NCBI RefSeq assembly: GCF_003987315.1
Contig: NZ_PIPI01000001.1
Location: forward strand, 496,001-560,000
Origin: Aliidiomarina haloalkalitolerans
Lineage (GTDB): Bacteria > Pseudomonadota > Gammaproteobacteria > Enterobacterales > Alteromonadaceae
Direction: 5' to 3'
Length of the DNA: 64,000 nucleotides
The position numbers were made by a program, and so were the translations under genes. The number at the start of each line of letters is the position of its first letter. Positions within the stretch are counted from its first letter, which is position 1. Of this stretch, positions 1 to 9,413 are shown piece by piece. Below the pieces are notes generated by a model. The model was given only the letters and a program-made list of their open reading frames with translations. It was not told the origin of the DNA and made no database searches.

Positions 1-2
1 AC

Positions 3-1550
3 GATGACCGGATTGCGGGCGTCGTCCTCGATTTGCGGTCATTTTGGGGTGGTGGCGTTGGTAAACTAGAATTAGTTGCCGAGCGTCTCGAATTAGTGCG
101 CGCCGCAGGCAAGCCCATTATTGCTCATGGCAATCTCTTTACCCAATCGCAGTATTACTTAGCGAGCCAAGCGGACACGATTTATTTGAATCCGCAGGGT
201 GCGGTCGCGATTGACGGCTACCATTCTTATCAGACCTACTTTAAAGGGCTGTTCGACAAGCTACACGTTAAGCCCTACATTTTCCGTGTCGGTGACTTCA
301 AGTCCGCTGTCGAACCCTATAGCCGTAGCGATATGTCGCCAGAAGCGCGTGAAGCAAATCAAGAATTTATCGACAGTCTATGGCAGAATTACTTAGCGGG
401 TATCACTCGCCATCGTGAAATTGCGCCAGAACTTCTGTCTGGACGCATGGATGATTATCTTGCGTTATTTGCCGCTGCTGAAAACAGTCAAGCGCAAATG
501 GCATTGCGCGCCGGTTTGGTTGACGAGCTCGCGCATGCAGAAGAAATCCGCCAAAATCTCATTGCCTTGGGTGGCAAAGACTCCGATACCAATAGTTATC
601 GTCACATCGGCTGGCGCGATTACCATCAGGTCATCCAAAATGAAAATATTGTGAAACGGCCAGACACCCGTCCACAAGTTCATGTGGTTTTCGCCGCAGG
701 TACCATCCTTGATGGTCGTCAGCCACGCGGTACAGTGGGTGGTGAAAGTTTAGCGGCCGAATTACGCCGTGCCCGTCTAAATGATGACATTAAAGCGGTC
801 GTCTTACGGATTGACAGCCCCGGCGGCAGTGCGTTTGCTTCCGAACAAATTCGCCAAGAGCTATTACAATTACGCGAAGCCGGTAAACCAGTTATTGCAT
901 CGATGAGTTCGGTTGCTGCATCGGGTGGTTATTGGATTGCTGCTGGTGCCGATGAGATTTTCGCAACCCCAGCGACCATTACCGGTTCAATCGGTGTCTT
1001 CGGTATGTTCTTATCCGTCCAAGACACGTTAGCTGAAGTTGGTGTGTTCACGGATGGTGTGTCGTCGACTGAATTCCCTTATGTCAGCATTGATCGGGAT
1101 TTGAACGAAGCTGCACAAGAAGTGATTCAGCGTGGCGTTGACCGGATTTACCTCGAGTTCCTTGAGTTAGTCGCAAATGCCCGCGACATGACCGTTGATG
1201 AAGTTCACGAAGTTGCCCAAGGTAGGGTCTGGACTGGTACTCGCGCCCTCGAATTGGGGCTAGTCGACCAACTTGGCGAACTTGAAGATGCCGTCATTGC
1301 TGCGGCGGCACGCGCTGAACTCGAGGACTATCAAGTCACTTTCCCAACTTATGAACTCAGTGGCTGGGATGCATTTATTGCGCAAATTCTCGATTCTGGG
1401 GTTAAGTTTGCACCAAGCCTATTTGCACCAAAATCACCGACATTGGTTGATCAAAAGCTGCTACAATTACGCCGCGAAATTGAAGCGATTAACGAATTCA
1501 ATGACCCGCAGCATATTTATAGCCGTTGTTTAGAATGTAAGGTGCAATAA
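3..1550 (+). CDS. sppA: Signal peptide peptidase SppA, 67 kDa type (5' end outside window)
   Basis: Inner-membrane serine protease that degrades cleaved signal peptides. The frame is open from the window edge (reading from base 3 gives DDRIAGVVLDLRSF), so the N-terminus with its membrane anchor is missing; the TTG at 33 is internal. About 515 residues remain of a family member usually near 615. The duplicated ClpP-like fold is visible: the N-terminal half contains FRVGDFKSAVEP with the general-base Lys encoded at 300-302, and the C-terminal half contains SSVAASGGYW with the nucleophile Ser encoded at 921-923. This Ser/Lys dyad is known from E. coli SppA. The C-terminal cysteine-containing end (RCLECKVQ) resembles that of E. 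coli. The stop codon abuts the GTG of ansA, so the two are probably co-transcribed. Confidence 0.97.
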   Translation, partial: DDRIAGVVLDLRSFWGGGVGKLELVAERLELVRAAGKPIIAHGNLFTQSQYYLASQADTIYLNPQGAVAIDGYHSYQTYFKGLFDKLHVKPYIFRVGDFKSAVEPYSRSDMSPEAREANQEFIDSLWQNYLAGITRHREIAPELLSGRMDDYLALFAAAENSQAQMALRAGLVDELAHAEEIRQNLIALGGKDSDTNSYRHIGWRDYHQVIQNENIVKRPDTRPQVHVVFAAGTILDGRQPRGTVGGESLAAELRRARLNDDIKAVVLRIDSPGGSAFASEQIRQELLQLREAGKPVIASMSSVAASGGYWIAAGADEIFATPATITGSIGVFGMFLSVQDTLAEVGVFTDGVSSTEFPYVSIDRDLNEAAQEVIQRGVDRIYLEFLELVANARDMTVDEVHEVAQGRVWTGTRALELGLVDQLGELEDAVIAAAARAELEDYQVTFPTYELSGWDAFIAQILDSGVKFAPSLFAPKSPTLVDQKLLQLRREIEAINEFNDPQHIYSRCLECKVQ

Positions 1551-2567
1551 GTGTCAGAACCGAGAAAGCGGATTTATATTGCCTATACCGGTGGAACCAT
1601 TGGCATGATGCGCTCGGCACATGGTTATGTGCCAGCGCCAGGGTTTCTCGCCGAAAGTATTCAAGGAATGCCAGAATTCTACCGGCCTGAAATGCCAGAA
1701 TTCACACTCTGCGAATACTCGCCATTAATGGATTCTTCCGATATGACGCCAACGGATTGGCAACGTATTGCCGAGGACATTCAGCAGCATTACCATGATT
1801 ACGATGGATTTGTCGTGCTTCATGGCACTGACACCATGGCGTATACTGCATCAGCGCTTTCTTTCATGTTCGAAAACTTAGGTAAGCCGGTCATTGTGAC
1901 CGGCTCACAAATTCCGTTAGCAGCTCTGCGTTCAGACGGTCAAACCAACCTTTTGAACGCGCTATATTTAGCTGCGCACTATCCTATTCACGAAGTTGCC
2001 CTCTTCTTTAACAATCGTTTATTCCGCGGTAATCGAGCGACCAAAGCCGATGCCGACGGATTTAACGCGTTTGAGTCGCCGAATTACCCTCCCTTGCTCG
2101 AAGCAGGGATTGAAATTGAGCTTATCGCCGGTGAAATCTCAGAGATTTCCAATCAACCTTTGCGTTTATCACCAATTACGGCGCAAGAAATCGGCGTCGT
2201 TACTCTTTACCCTGGTATGCGTGCAGAAATTATCAATAGCCTCGTTCAGCATCCGGTCAAAGCCTTGATTATTCAAAGTTATGGTGTTGGTAATGCACCG
2301 CAAAGCGGCGCTTTGATCGAAGCCATTCGAGCAGCAATTAAACAAGGCATTATCGTCGTGAATTGTACTCAATGCTTCAAGGGGACTGTGAATATGACCG
2401 GCTACGCGACCGGCAATGCTTTAGCAGATATCGGCGTGATTAGCGGTCATGATATGACGATCGAAGCTGCTTTAACCAAGCTTCATTATTTATTAAGTAC
2501 TTACGATGACACTCAGGTGATACGTGAGCTGCTGGCCGACAACCTACGTGGTGAGCTGACCATTTAA
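1551..2567 (+). CDS. ansA: Type I (cytoplasmic) L-asparaginase
   Basis: Hydrolyses L-asparagine to aspartate and ammonia. The 338 residues equal E. coli AnsA in length, and no signal peptide is present, which fits the cytoplasmic low-affinity enzyme rather than periplasmic AnsB. Both asparaginase signatures are visible: AYTGGTIG at residues 11-18 with Thr13, and HGTDTMAYTASALS from residue 91 with the Thr93-Asp94 pair. The start is a GTG immediately after the sppA stop (0-bp gap); translation is probably coupled. The sppA-ansA order is the same as in E. coli. A hairpin-rich gap and a terminator follow. Confidence 0.97.
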   Translation: MSEPRKRIYIAYTGGTIGMMRSAHGYVPAPGFLAESIQGMPEFYRPEMPEFTLCEYSPLMDSSDMTPTDWQRIAEDIQQHYHDYDGFVVLHGTDTMAYTASALSFMFENLGKPVIVTGSQIPLAALRSDGQTNLLNALYLAAHYPIHEVALFFNNRLFRGNRATKADADGFNAFESPNYPPLLEAGIEIELIAGEISEISNQPLRLSPITAQEIGVVTLYPGMRAEIINSLVQHPVKALIIQSYGVGNAPQSGALIEAIRAAIKQGIIVVNCTQCFKGTVNMTGYATGNALADIGVISGHDMTIEAALTKLHYLLSTYDDTQVIRELLADNLRGELTI

Positions 2568-2908
2568 AAAGTTGATGGTTAGTCAGCCATTTAAAATATT
2601 TTTGTACACTTTCTGGACAACTCCGAGAAGTTGACTATTATTACTGATCCCTAATGAATGAAATTTGGGTGCAAGTGGTTCGGAGTTCTTGTATTTCTAG
2701 CTGAAAAGCATGTGTCATGCCTCTAGCGTCCCTCGCTGCCGTGACAATGAACCAAACTCGATAGTTCGACGAACCTTATCTTTGCGCAAAGCCCAGTGGC
2801 AAGTTCGCTGGGCTCTTCCCCTAAGCTCGAAACGCCCCCCTTAGTTTCGAGCTTTTTTCTTGACTCAGTTTTGCCAAGTTCATGTAAGTCTCTGCAACTG
2901 CGATGGCA
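2568..2908. other. Intergenic region with several hairpins, possible small RNA or long 3' UTR
   Basis: This 341-bp gap lies between convergent ansA (+) and tatD (-) and has no convincing ORF. It holds several potential stem-loops: AACTCCGA near 2620 can pair with TCGGAGTT near 2685, GCATG-TGT-CATGC lies near 2710, GTTCG-A-CGAAC near 2765, and GCCCAG/CTGGGC at 2791-2813. A strong terminator follows at 2823-2860 on the + strand. A possible start lies at TTGACT near 2632, but the spacing to TAATGA is only 15. It does not match 6S, 4.5S, tmRNA or RNase P RNA as I remember them. A 3'-UTR-derived or independent sRNA is possible but unproven. Confidence 0.3.
2823..2860 (+). terminator. Rho-independent terminator downstream of ansA
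   Basis: An 11-bp perfect stem (2823-2833 with 2844-2854) has a 10-nt C-rich loop and is followed by a run of six T. The opposite strand has no T-run, so it works in the + direction. It closes the sppA-ansA unit or an RNA encoded in the gap. Confidence 0.85.
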
Positions 2909-3697
2909 CTAATTGTTCAGCGCTGTACGCTGCAATTTGAACAGTTCATAAAAGTTATTTCGCGTGATTTCAGCCACTTCTGCAACGTCTAATCCCTTCA
3001 ACTGAGCAACACATTCGGCTACATGCTGCACGTACGCGGGATGGTTTTCTTTTCCGCGGTGCGGAATTGGCGCCAACCAAGGTGCATCGGTTTCAATTAA
3101 TAATCGTTCAATGGGAACATTTTCAACGACATGTCGCAGCTCTTTTGCGTTGCGAAAGGTGACAATGCCGGAAATTGAAATATAAAAACCCAAGTCTAAG
3201 GCTTGTTCAGCCATTTCCAGGCTCTCGGTAAAGCAATGCATGACACCGCGGCAATGCTGCGCCTGCCCTTCGCGTAACATCGCAATGGTATCTTCGCGCG
3301 CATCACGCGTATGAATGATCAAGGGTTTTTGCACGGCGTTCGCGACTTCAATATGGTGGGCAAAGCTATCTTGCTGAGCTTGGATATGATCTTTATCGTA
3401 ATAATAGTCGAGCCCAGTTTCACCTACAGCAACGACGTCTTCGCGGGCACAAACGGCCGCTAACTGAGCGCCGACGTAGCCGTGTTTGGCGACATACAAT
3501 GGATGCACACCACAAGAAAAACTCACGTGTCGATGTTGACCGACAATACCTTGCATCTGTTCGAAGTCGTCAAGTGCGACACCAATACATAGCATGTGCT
3601 CCACGCGAGCCGCTTTGGCATCCGCAAGAACTTGCTCGATACCGAGTTCCTCGGTTACTTTTAGTTTGTCTAAATGACAATGAGAATCTACAAACAT
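2909..3697 (-). CDS. TatD-family metal-dependent hydrolase (YcfH type)
   Basis: TIM-barrel metallohydrolase of the TatD/YcfH family, proposed to act as a DNase; the cellular substrate of YcfH is not settled. The 262 residues are full length (E. coli YcfH 265). Metal-site motifs are in order: DSHCHLD at residues 4-10, GETGLDYYYD, IIHTRDA, MHCFTES and ETDAPWLAP. It is the last gene of the pabC-mltG-tmk-holB-tatD string, as in E. coli, with a 16-bp gap after holB. The position beside holB favours YcfH over the TatD paralogue of the tat locus. Confidence 0.93.
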   Translation of the reverse strand: MFVDSHCHLDKLKVTEELGIEQVLADAKAARVEHMLCIGVALDDFEQMQGIVGQHRHVSFSCGVHPLYVAKHGYVGAQLAAVCAREDVVAVGETGLDYYYDKDHIQAQQDSFAHHIEVANAVQKPLIIHTRDAREDTIAMLREGQAQHCRGVMHCFTESLEMAEQALDLGFYISISGIVTFRNAKELRHVVENVPIERLLIETDAPWLAPIPHRGKENHPAYVQHVAECVAQLKGLDVAEVAEITRNNFYELFKLQRTALNN

Positions 3698-3713
3698 AAT
3701 ACCTAAATCTAAG

Positions 3714-4634
3714 TTAACCCGTTAATACATCACGCTTACGGTAGACCTGCATAAGTAGTTCACTGCACCAGGCCTGCAATAGTAAGCTTAAATTAAGCCC
3801 GGATTGTTTTGCCAGAGCTCGAATTTCTATGCCGCGCCGATACGCAGCAGCCAAAATGTCCGCAGCCTGCGCTGGGGCCAAACTTTTTGGCAGCATTGCG
3901 GTTTGTTCCGCACTTAGTTGATCACTTAAACATGCAACATAGAGCATTTGCAGTTCCACTAACACCTGCTCAAACCAAATCGCTAATTGTGGCGCATCGG
4001 ATTCCTTTGGAAACTCACCACGCAAAAGTTGCCCAAGGCTGACTTGAATACCCGCTTGATCTTGCTGGTGCTCTGCCTGCCAAGCTCGTCGTTGTTGATA
4101 ACTTGGTAATGGCAGTGTGTAGAAGGTGCTACGGCTCCGAATTGTTGGTAACACTTGACTGTACTGCTTGGCAAACAAACAAAAATAGGTATTGTTTGGT
4201 GGCTCTTCGAGCGTTTTCAGCAACGCATTCGCAGCTTGTACGGTCATGTGGTCGATAGCCATGACAGTAATGACCTTATTACCGCCCTGCGCTGCTGTTT
4301 TTTGTACCTGGGTCATCGCCTGACGAATTGCATCAATGCCAAGTTGCTTACCTTCTTCCGCGACCACTTCAATAAAATCCGGGTGATTTCCCGCTAAATA
4401 GAGTTTACAGCTTTTACACTCACCACAGGCTTGTTGTCGCTGGAGACGTGTGTCACAGAGCAAAAATTGTTGGAGCTTCGCGCGCAAGACTTCGCTACCC
4501 ACTTCTGGTGAGTCGGAGAATGCCAAAGCGTGCGGCAAGCGCTGCTGTTGATAGCCGCTAACCAATTGCTGCCAAAGTGGCCGTAACCAAGGCATGTTGG
4601 TCGCTGTTGGTTGCGCGTCGTTATTCGCAGACAT
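3714..4634 (-). CDS. holB: DNA polymerase III subunit delta'
   Basis: Clamp-loader stator subunit of the DNA polymerase III holoenzyme. The 306 residues show the AAA+ layout of delta': an N-terminal segment ending in the four-cysteine zinc module ([18 protein letters not shown] around residues 59-76), followed by GNHPDF, an [18 protein letters not shown] sensor region and an SRSTFYTLP arginine-finger-like stretch. As usual for delta', no canonical Walker A is present. The start overlaps the 3' end of tmk by 14 bp, indicating translational coupling within the operon. The C-terminal third is weakly conserved, as usual for HolB. Confidence 0.93.
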   Translation of the reverse strand: MSANNDAQPTATNMPWLRPLWQQLVSGYQQQRLPHALAFSDSPEVGSEVLRAKLQQFLLCDTRLQRQQACGECKSCKLYLAGNHPDFIEVVAEEGKQLGIDAIRQAMTQVQKTAAQGGNKVITVMAIDHMTVQAANALLKTLEEPPNNTYFCLFAKQYSQVLPTIRSRSTFYTLPLPSYQQRRAWQAEHQQDQAGIQVSLGQLLRGEFPKESDAPQLAIWFEQVLVELQMLYVACLSDQLSAEQTAMLPKSLAPAQAADILAAAYRRGIEIRALAKQSGLNLSLLLQAWCSELLMQVYRKRDVLTG

Positions 4635-5253
4635 TATCTGGCCACCTTGCTGCTAATGCAGCTTGCAGCTGAACTTGCACCTGCTCAAGTTCACAACTAG
4701 CATCGATTACGACAATGTTCGGTTCGCTTGCAGCAATTTCTAAGTATCGCTGGCGTGTACGTTGGAAAAAGTCGAGGGTTTGCTTTTCAATCCGATCGAG
4801 TTCACCGCGACTGTGGGCTCGTTGTAAACCTAATGCCGGGTCGATATCTAAATACAGCGTGAGATCGGGCTGAAAATCTTTCATGGTTAGCTGGCGTAAT
4901 TGCAGAAGAACAGCGTCACCGAGCTCACGGCCACCACCTTGATATGCGCGCGACGACAAGTCATGGCGATCACCAATAACCCATTCACCGCGCGCTAATG
5001 CTGGCTTGATCACATTCTCAACGAGTTGTACCCGCGCTGCGTACATTAGCATGAGTTCTGCTTCTGCTGTAATCGACTCATCCCAGTCCCGTTTTACGAG
5101 CTCCCGTAACGCTTCAGCGAACGGTGTACCGCCAGGCTCGCGAACTAATTGAGCAATTTTTCCGTGCGCTTCAACCCAAGTTTTAACCGTATTTACGGCA
5201 GTACTTTTGCCAGCGCCTTCTAAACCCTCAATGACAATAAACTGTCCTTTCAT
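4621..5253 (-). CDS. tmk: Thymidylate kinase
   Basis: Phosphorylates dTMP to dTDP with ATP, an essential step in dTTP supply. The 210 residues include the P-loop GLEGAGKST at residues 10-18, the dTMP-binding [14 protein letters not shown] segment, the [16 protein letters not shown] region and the LDRIEKQ motif. The start overlaps the mltG stop in an ATGA arrangement and the 3' end overlaps holB by 14 bp. The mltG-tmk-holB-tatD order is conserved in gammaproteobacteria. Confidence 0.97.
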   Translation of the reverse strand: MKGQFIVIEGLEGAGKSTAVNTVKTWVEAHGKIAQLVREPGGTPFAEALRELVKRDWDESITAEAELMLMYAARVQLVENVIKPALARGEWVIGDRHDLSSRAYQGGGRELGDAVLLQLRQLTMKDFQPDLTLYLDIDPALGLQRAHSRGELDRIEKQTLDFFQRTRQRYLEIAASEPNIVVIDASCELEQVQVQLQAALAARWPDNVCE

Positions 5254-6269
5254 CGGTTCCTCTGATAACGGAATACTGCTCGATTATGCTCTTCGAGCGT
5301 ACGTGAAAATACATGCGTGCCATCATTGCGACTCACAAAGTAATAATAGTCAGACTCTGCTGGCATCAAAGTTGCGGCAATCGCAGCGCGGCCTGGCATG
5401 GCAATCGGCGTTGGCGGTAGTCGGTCAATCCGGTAGGTATTATACGGAGTATGTTCTTGAATGTCAGACCGATAGATCACCCCTCGGTAACGATCACCAA
5501 GCCCGTAGATAATAGTTGGATCGGACTGCAAACGCATACCTTTGTGTAAACGGTTGACAAAAACTGATGCCACAAGCTCTCGTTCATCGGCTGCTCCGGT
5601 TTCTTTTTCGACAATAGAAGCCAATACTAACGCCTCATACCAAGATTCAACCGGGACTGAACGATCACGTTGCGGCCATAACTCTTCGACGACACGCTGC
5701 ATGCGGCCGTAAGCCTGGCGATAGATTTGCAAATCCGTGGTATACGCATAAAACCGATACGTATCCGGAAACAGAAGCCCTTCAGGGTGCTCAAATTCGC
5801 TACCCAATTGAACCATAAGCTCGCTAGGCTCTTGGGCTGCGATACCGGATCGAATATAAGGATGACTGGCTAGAATTTGCTGCCATTGTGTGAACTGAGT
5901 GCCCTCAACGAAGGTGATTGCAAATAGATACTGCTCACCCGCTTGCAGTCGTTGCCAAAAATCCGCTAACGGCTCATGTTCGCGAAGTTCATAAACCCCT
6001 GCTTTCACACCGCTCTTTCTTTGGAATAAACGCAAGGCATATTCAAGGCGCTTCGGTGCGCTGACATAGCCTTCCTGGAACAATTGTTGGCCCACTCGGC
6101 GAGAGTGACTGCCACGAGGCACTTCCAACAAGACAGGTTGCACGTCGCTTGTGACGTTGGTCAGTGTCGCACCATGATGGAACCACCAGTGCAAGTAAGC
6201 ATAACTACCCGCGAGCGCTACGAGAGCTAAGCAAAAAAGAGCAATCACACTGCGAACAAAAAACTTCAT
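5250..6269 (-). CDS. mltG: Endolytic murein transglycosylase MltG (YceG)
   Basis: Inner-membrane lytic transglycosylase that cleaves nascent glycan strands and sets their length. The 339 residues begin with a single membrane segment (about residues 7-27), followed by a LysM-like region and the YceG catalytic domain. The catalytic Glu is probably Glu221 in IVEKETG, followed by the family motif [13 protein letters not shown]. The start overlaps the pabC stop by 4 bp and the end overlaps tmk by 4 bp, so translation of the group is coupled. Confidence 0.96.
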   Translation of the reverse strand: MKFFVRSVIALFCLALVALAGSYAYLHWWFHHGATLTNVTSDVQPVLLEVPRGSHSRRVGQQLFQEGYVSAPKRLEYALRLFQRKSGVKAGVYELREHEPLADFWQRLQAGEQYLFAITFVEGTQFTQWQQILASHPYIRSGIAAQEPSELMVQLGSEFEHPEGLLFPDTYRFYAYTTDLQIYRQAYGRMQRVVEELWPQRDRSVPVESWYEALVLASIVEKETGAADERELVASVFVNRLHKGMRLQSDPTIIYGLGDRYRGVIYRSDIQEHTPYNTYRIDRLPPTPIAMPGRAAIAATLMPAESDYYYFVSRNDGTHVFSRTLEEHNRAVFRYQRNR

Positions 6270-7117
6270 ACAGGTTCCAATATCGATTCGAGTTGTTGCG
6301 GATAACAGCGAAAGCCTGGTAAGTCTCGGTCAGCAAATCGTTTAACGGGCACGATACCAAGCAAAGAGTTCGACAATACTATTTCATCTGCGTGAGCGAG
6401 ATCGCTCATGCGGTAGTGACCAACCTGAACATGGGGATTCAATGCTAAGACTTGTTCCCGTGCGACCCCAGCAATACCTGCGGCACTTAAGTCCGGCGTA
6501 AACCAAGTGTTGCCGCAGCGCCAAAATAAATTTGCGACCGTAGTTTCAATGACATATCCAGCGGTGTCAGTAACGACTAAATCATCCACAAGTTGGGATT
6601 GCTCCCCCTGTTGCTTTAACTCTTGCTTCAACAGCACTTGTTCCAAACGATTGAGCGTTTTTAAGCCAGCAAGCGCTGGTTGCCGCGCTAATTGCAGTTG
6701 TGCTTGCCCTAATAAAACACCATTCTCACGCCATTGCTGATAGTGTTCAGGGTAGCCACTTAAACTCAAAACCCGGCGGGTAACCGGCGCATCAGGTACT
6801 TGATATCCTCTACCACCGTCGCCACGAGTCAGCACAATTTTGAGCACAGCGTGGTGTAATTCTGCTGCCTGAAACTCCGCTTTCAATAACGACCAGTCTG
6901 CCAATATGCGCTCTTCGGTCACTACGGCTAAGCCGAGCTTCTGCTGACATAACAACAGTCGTTGCCAATGCCGATCCCACGCGACTAGCTCGCCGCCAGC
7001 CACGGCCACTGTGGTAAAACAGCCGTCGCCATATTGCCAACTGCGATCGGTGAGCGGCAAACACTGAGTGCTTTTGCCGTCAACCAATGTCTGAACTAAA
7101 TGTGCCTTCGCAGTCAT
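6266..7117 (-). CDS. pabC: Aminodeoxychorismate lyase
   Basis: PLP-dependent fold-type IV enzyme that releases pyruvate from 4-amino-4-deoxychorismate to give p-aminobenzoate for folate. The 283 residues include the PLP lysine Lys153 in GLKTLNRLEQVLLK, nearly identical to the E. coli site, plus the WQYGDGCFTT N-terminal and ETTVANLFW phosphate-binding segments. It heads the pabC-mltG-tmk-holB-tatD group. A terminator separates it from acpP, so it needs its own promoter, and no clear Shine-Dalgarno precedes the ATG. In many relatives fabF lies immediately upstream; here it does not. Confidence 0.95.
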   Translation of the reverse strand: MTAKAHLVQTLVDGKSTQCLPLTDRSWQYGDGCFTTVAVAGGELVAWDRHWQRLLLCQQKLGLAVVTEERILADWSLLKAEFQAAELHHAVLKIVLTRGDGGRGYQVPDAPVTRRVLSLSGYPEHYQQWRENGVLLGQAQLQLARQPALAGLKTLNRLEQVLLKQELKQQGEQSQLVDDLVVTDTAGYVIETTVANLFWRCGNTWFTPDLSAAGIAGVAREQVLALNPHVQVGHYRMSDLAHADEIVLSNSLLGIVPVKRFADRDLPGFRCYPQQLESILEPV

Positions 7118-7160
7118 AGATAGATAATTACCAATTGTTACCGAGAACAGAACTTTTTAT

Positions 7161-7188
7161 TGTGCCTGAATTCCACCGTCGTGCAACC
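7161..7188 (-). promoter_or_regulatory. Possible pabC promoter
   Basis: Reading the minus strand, TTGCAC is followed after 16 nt by CACAAT, about 45 nt upstream of the pabC ATG. The match is modest, but a promoter is expected here because the acpP terminator lies just upstream. Confidence 0.3.
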
Positions 7189-7244
7189 CCGAAGAGCTCG
7201 CTGCAACAGCTGAGTTAGGCAACTGTCGACGATCAAGCAGGTAA

Positions 7245-7275
7245 TAAAAAAGGCGGAATTTTCATTCCGCCTTTC
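7245..7275 (-). terminator. Terminator after acpP
   Basis: An 11-bp perfect stem (7249-7259 with 7264-7274) with a 4-nt loop is followed on the minus strand by a T-run. It sits 27 bp past the acpP stop and separates acpP from pabC. Confidence 0.88.
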
Positions 7276-7301
7276 TAGAAACAAGTCGTGTTCAGAAACG
7301 A

Positions 7302-7538
7302 TTACGCTGAATGCTTGTTGATGTAATCGATTGCTGCCTGAACGGTACGGATTTTTTCCGCTTCTTCGTCAGGAATTTCAGTTTCGAATTCTTCTTCCAG
7401 AGCCATAACTAGCTCGACGGTGTCTAATGAATCTGCACCCAGATCATTTTCAAAAGAAGCTTCTGGTTTTACTTCTTCTTCTTTAACACCTAATTGTTCA
7501 ATGATGATTTTCTTTACGCGTTCTTCGATAGTGCTCAT
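7302..7538 (-). CDS. acpP: Acyl carrier protein
   Basis: Carries growing acyl chains on 4'-phosphopantetheine during fatty-acid synthesis. The 78 residues are very acidic and contain the [18 protein letters not shown] helix, with the attachment serine Ser37 in DSL. The start is preceded by GAGGG. It has a 133-bp gap from fabG with a plausible own promoter and a strong terminator after it, so it can be expressed at a higher level than its neighbours, as known for acpP elsewhere. Confidence 0.98.
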   Translation of the reverse strand: MSTIEERVKKIIIEQLGVKEEEVKPEASFENDLGADSLDTVELVMALEEEFETEIPDEEAEKIRTVQAAIDYINKHSA

Positions 7539-7563
7539 GTTTAACCCTCAATTCAAGGTATCT

Positions 7564-7591
7564 TTATTAAATTTGCGTGTAGTGTAGTCAA
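7564..7591 (-). promoter_or_regulatory. Possible acpP promoter
   Basis: On the minus strand TTGACT (7586-7591) is followed after 16 nt by TAATAA (7564-7569), about 26 nt upstream of the acpP ATG. The -35 matches 5 of 6 consensus bases; the -10 is weak. Confidence 0.38.
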
Positions 7592-7671
7592 TCAGTCGAC
7601 ACGATTAAAGCAAAAATTACAGATTTTGTGGAGGTCTTACCTCGTCTTGCTGCTATTTTCGGCAAAAATGC

Positions 7672-8412
7672 TTACACCATACTCATGCCACCGTTGACGT
7701 GAATCGTTTCACCGGTGATGTATCCCGCTTGCTCCGAAGCTAAAAAGCTCACAGCGGCGGCGATTTCTTCTGGCTTACCAAGACGCGCAGCCGGAATTGT
7801 TTCAAAAATTCGTTCACGCTGCTCATCAGTTAATGCCTTAGTCATATCGGTATCGATAAAACCAGGTGCCACGGCATTGACTGTGACGCCACGCGATGCA
7901 ATTTCTTTCGCTAACGCTTTGGTAAACCCAATTAATCCTGCTTTTGCAGCGCAGTAGTTAGCCTGCCCTGGGTTACCTGTCGTGCCGACCACTGAGCCAA
8001 TATTGACGATACGGCCGTAACGATTTTTCATCATACCACGCATGACCGCTTTGCACATCTTATAAACCGCGGTCAGGTTGGTATCAATGACGCTATTCCA
8101 TTCGTCATCTTTCATCCGCATCAACAGATTGTCACGGGTAATCCCAGCGTTGTTAACCAGAATATCGATCTTGCCAAATTCTTTCTGCAAATCGCTAACC
8201 AGCGCGTCTATGGCACCCTCAGCCGTGACATTTAAGACACAACCACGGCCGTTACCATTCAGATATTCACTAATGGCTGCAGCGCCACTTTCACTCGTTG
8301 CGGTACCAATCACGGTGGCGCCGCCAGCTGCAAACGCCTCAGCAATGGCTTTACCGATGCCACGCGTCGCACCTGTGACAAGCGCAACCTGTCCGGCAAA
8401 TGAGTTCGACAT
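7672..8412 (-). CDS. fabG: 3-oxoacyl-[ACP] reductase
   Basis: NADPH-dependent reduction of 3-ketoacyl-ACP in the fatty-acid elongation cycle. The 246 residues form a classical short-chain dehydrogenase: TGATRGIG cofactor motif at residues 14-21, NNAG at 87-90, Asn112, and the catalytic Ser140, Tyr153 and Lys157 (YCAAK). AGAGGAA precedes the ATG. It lies 21 bp after fabD in the fabH-fabD-fabG-acpP order. Confidence 0.97.
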   Translation of the reverse strand: MSNSFAGQVALVTGATRGIGKAIAEAFAAGGATVIGTATSESGAAAISEYLNGNGRGCVLNVTAEGAIDALVSDLQKEFGKIDILVNNAGITRDNLLMRMKDDEWNSVIDTNLTAVYKMCKAVMRGMMKNRYGRIVNIGSVVGTTGNPGQANYCAAKAGLIGFTKALAKEIASRGVTVNAVAPGFIDTDMTKALTDEQRERIFETIPAARLGKPEEIAAAVSFLASEQAGYITGETIHVNGGMSMV

Positions 8413-8433
8413 GTAAATTCCTCTTTTTAATGA

Positions 8434-9360
8434 TTAGACTTGACGAATGCTTTGAACTGACTCGGCGTCGTTCACCGCAATGGCAGTCAAATCGCCGTCA
8501 ATCCGCTTCGCTAAACCGGTTAGTACTTTCCCCGGTCCAACTTCGTATAAATGGGTCACGCCGCGAGCTTTCATTTCGAGCACTGTTTCGGTCCATCGGA
8601 CTGGCGAATAAAGCTGAGCAATTAACGCTTCACGCACGGTCTCTGGTGAGGTTGCCTCAGCTACATTGACATTGTGCAAGACCGGAATTTGCGGCAAACG
8701 CACTTCGATTTGCCCAAGTGCTGCGGCCAGCTCTTCAGCCGCGGGTAACATTAACGCACAATGCGATGGCACACTAACAGGTAATGGCAGCACGCGTTTC
8801 GCACCCGCTTCTTTACAAGCCGCAGCCGCTCGGTCAACGGCGTTCTTCTCGCCGGCAATCACAACCTGCCCCGGCGAATTGTAATTCACTGGCGCGACGA
8901 TATCGTCCTGCGCCACGGCTTTGCAAGCAGCGGCTACCTTGTCGTCATCGAGGCCAATCACTGCAGCCATCGAGCCTAAACCCGCTGGCACCGCTTCTTG
9001 CATGGCTTTACCACGCAGTTCAACTAATTGAATGGCATCGGCGAAGTCAATTGCTCCAGCACAGACCAATGCTGAATATTCACCTAATGAGTGGCCAGCC
9101 ATGATGGCAGGTGCCGGACCGTCAGCCAAACAACGCCAAATTGCGACACTTGCCGCTAACAACGCGGGTTGGGTCACTTCGGTCGAGTTTAAACGACCTT
9201 CTGGGTCGAACTGGACGACATCCCATAAGTCGTAGCCCAAAACTTCTGAAGCTTCTGCGAAGGTTGCTTCAACTTGTGGAAATTGCTCTGCGAGGTCAGC
9301 AAGCATACCCACAGCTTGCGAACCTTGGCCGGGAAATACAAAAGCAACGTGTTGACTCAT
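8434..9360 (-). CDS. fabD: Malonyl-CoA:ACP transacylase
   Basis: Transfers malonyl from CoA to ACP to supply the elongation substrate. The 308 residues contain FPGQGSQAVGM near the N-terminus, the nucleophile Ser91 in GHSLGEYSAL, Arg116 in VELRGKAM for malonyl carboxylate binding, and the catalytic His200 in VPSHCALM. It lies 53 bp after fabH in the same operon. Confidence 0.97.
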   Translation of the reverse strand: MSQHVAFVFPGQGSQAVGMLADLAEQFPQVEATFAEASEVLGYDLWDVVQFDPEGRLNSTEVTQPALLAASVAIWRCLADGPAPAIMAGHSLGEYSALVCAGAIDFADAIQLVELRGKAMQEAVPAGLGSMAAVIGLDDDKVAAACKAVAQDDIVAPVNYNSPGQVVIAGEKNAVDRAAAACKEAGAKRVLPLPVSVPSHCALMLPAAEELAAALGQIEVRLPQIPVLHNVNVAEATSPETVREALIAQLYSPVRWTETVLEMKARGVTHLYEVGPGKVLTGLAKRIDGDLTAIAVNDAESVQSIRQV

Positions 9361-9413
9361 CGTCTTCTCTCTCTATCTGATACGGTGTAGGCGGCCTGTT
9401 GGCAAACGGCAAA

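Noticed and set aside
33-1550. TTG at 33 as the start of sppA
   Set aside because: The frame is open to the window edge and the upstream residues match the SppA family, so the real start is outside the window.
2600-2860. 6S, 4.5S, tmRNA or tRNA gene in the ansA-tatD gap
   Set aside because: No match to the conserved parts of these RNAs as I know them; the T-loop-like GTTCGA lies in a short unrelated hairpin.
7118-7301. Degraded fabF remnant
   Set aside because: Neither strand of the 184-bp gap contains recognisable ketosynthase sequence.
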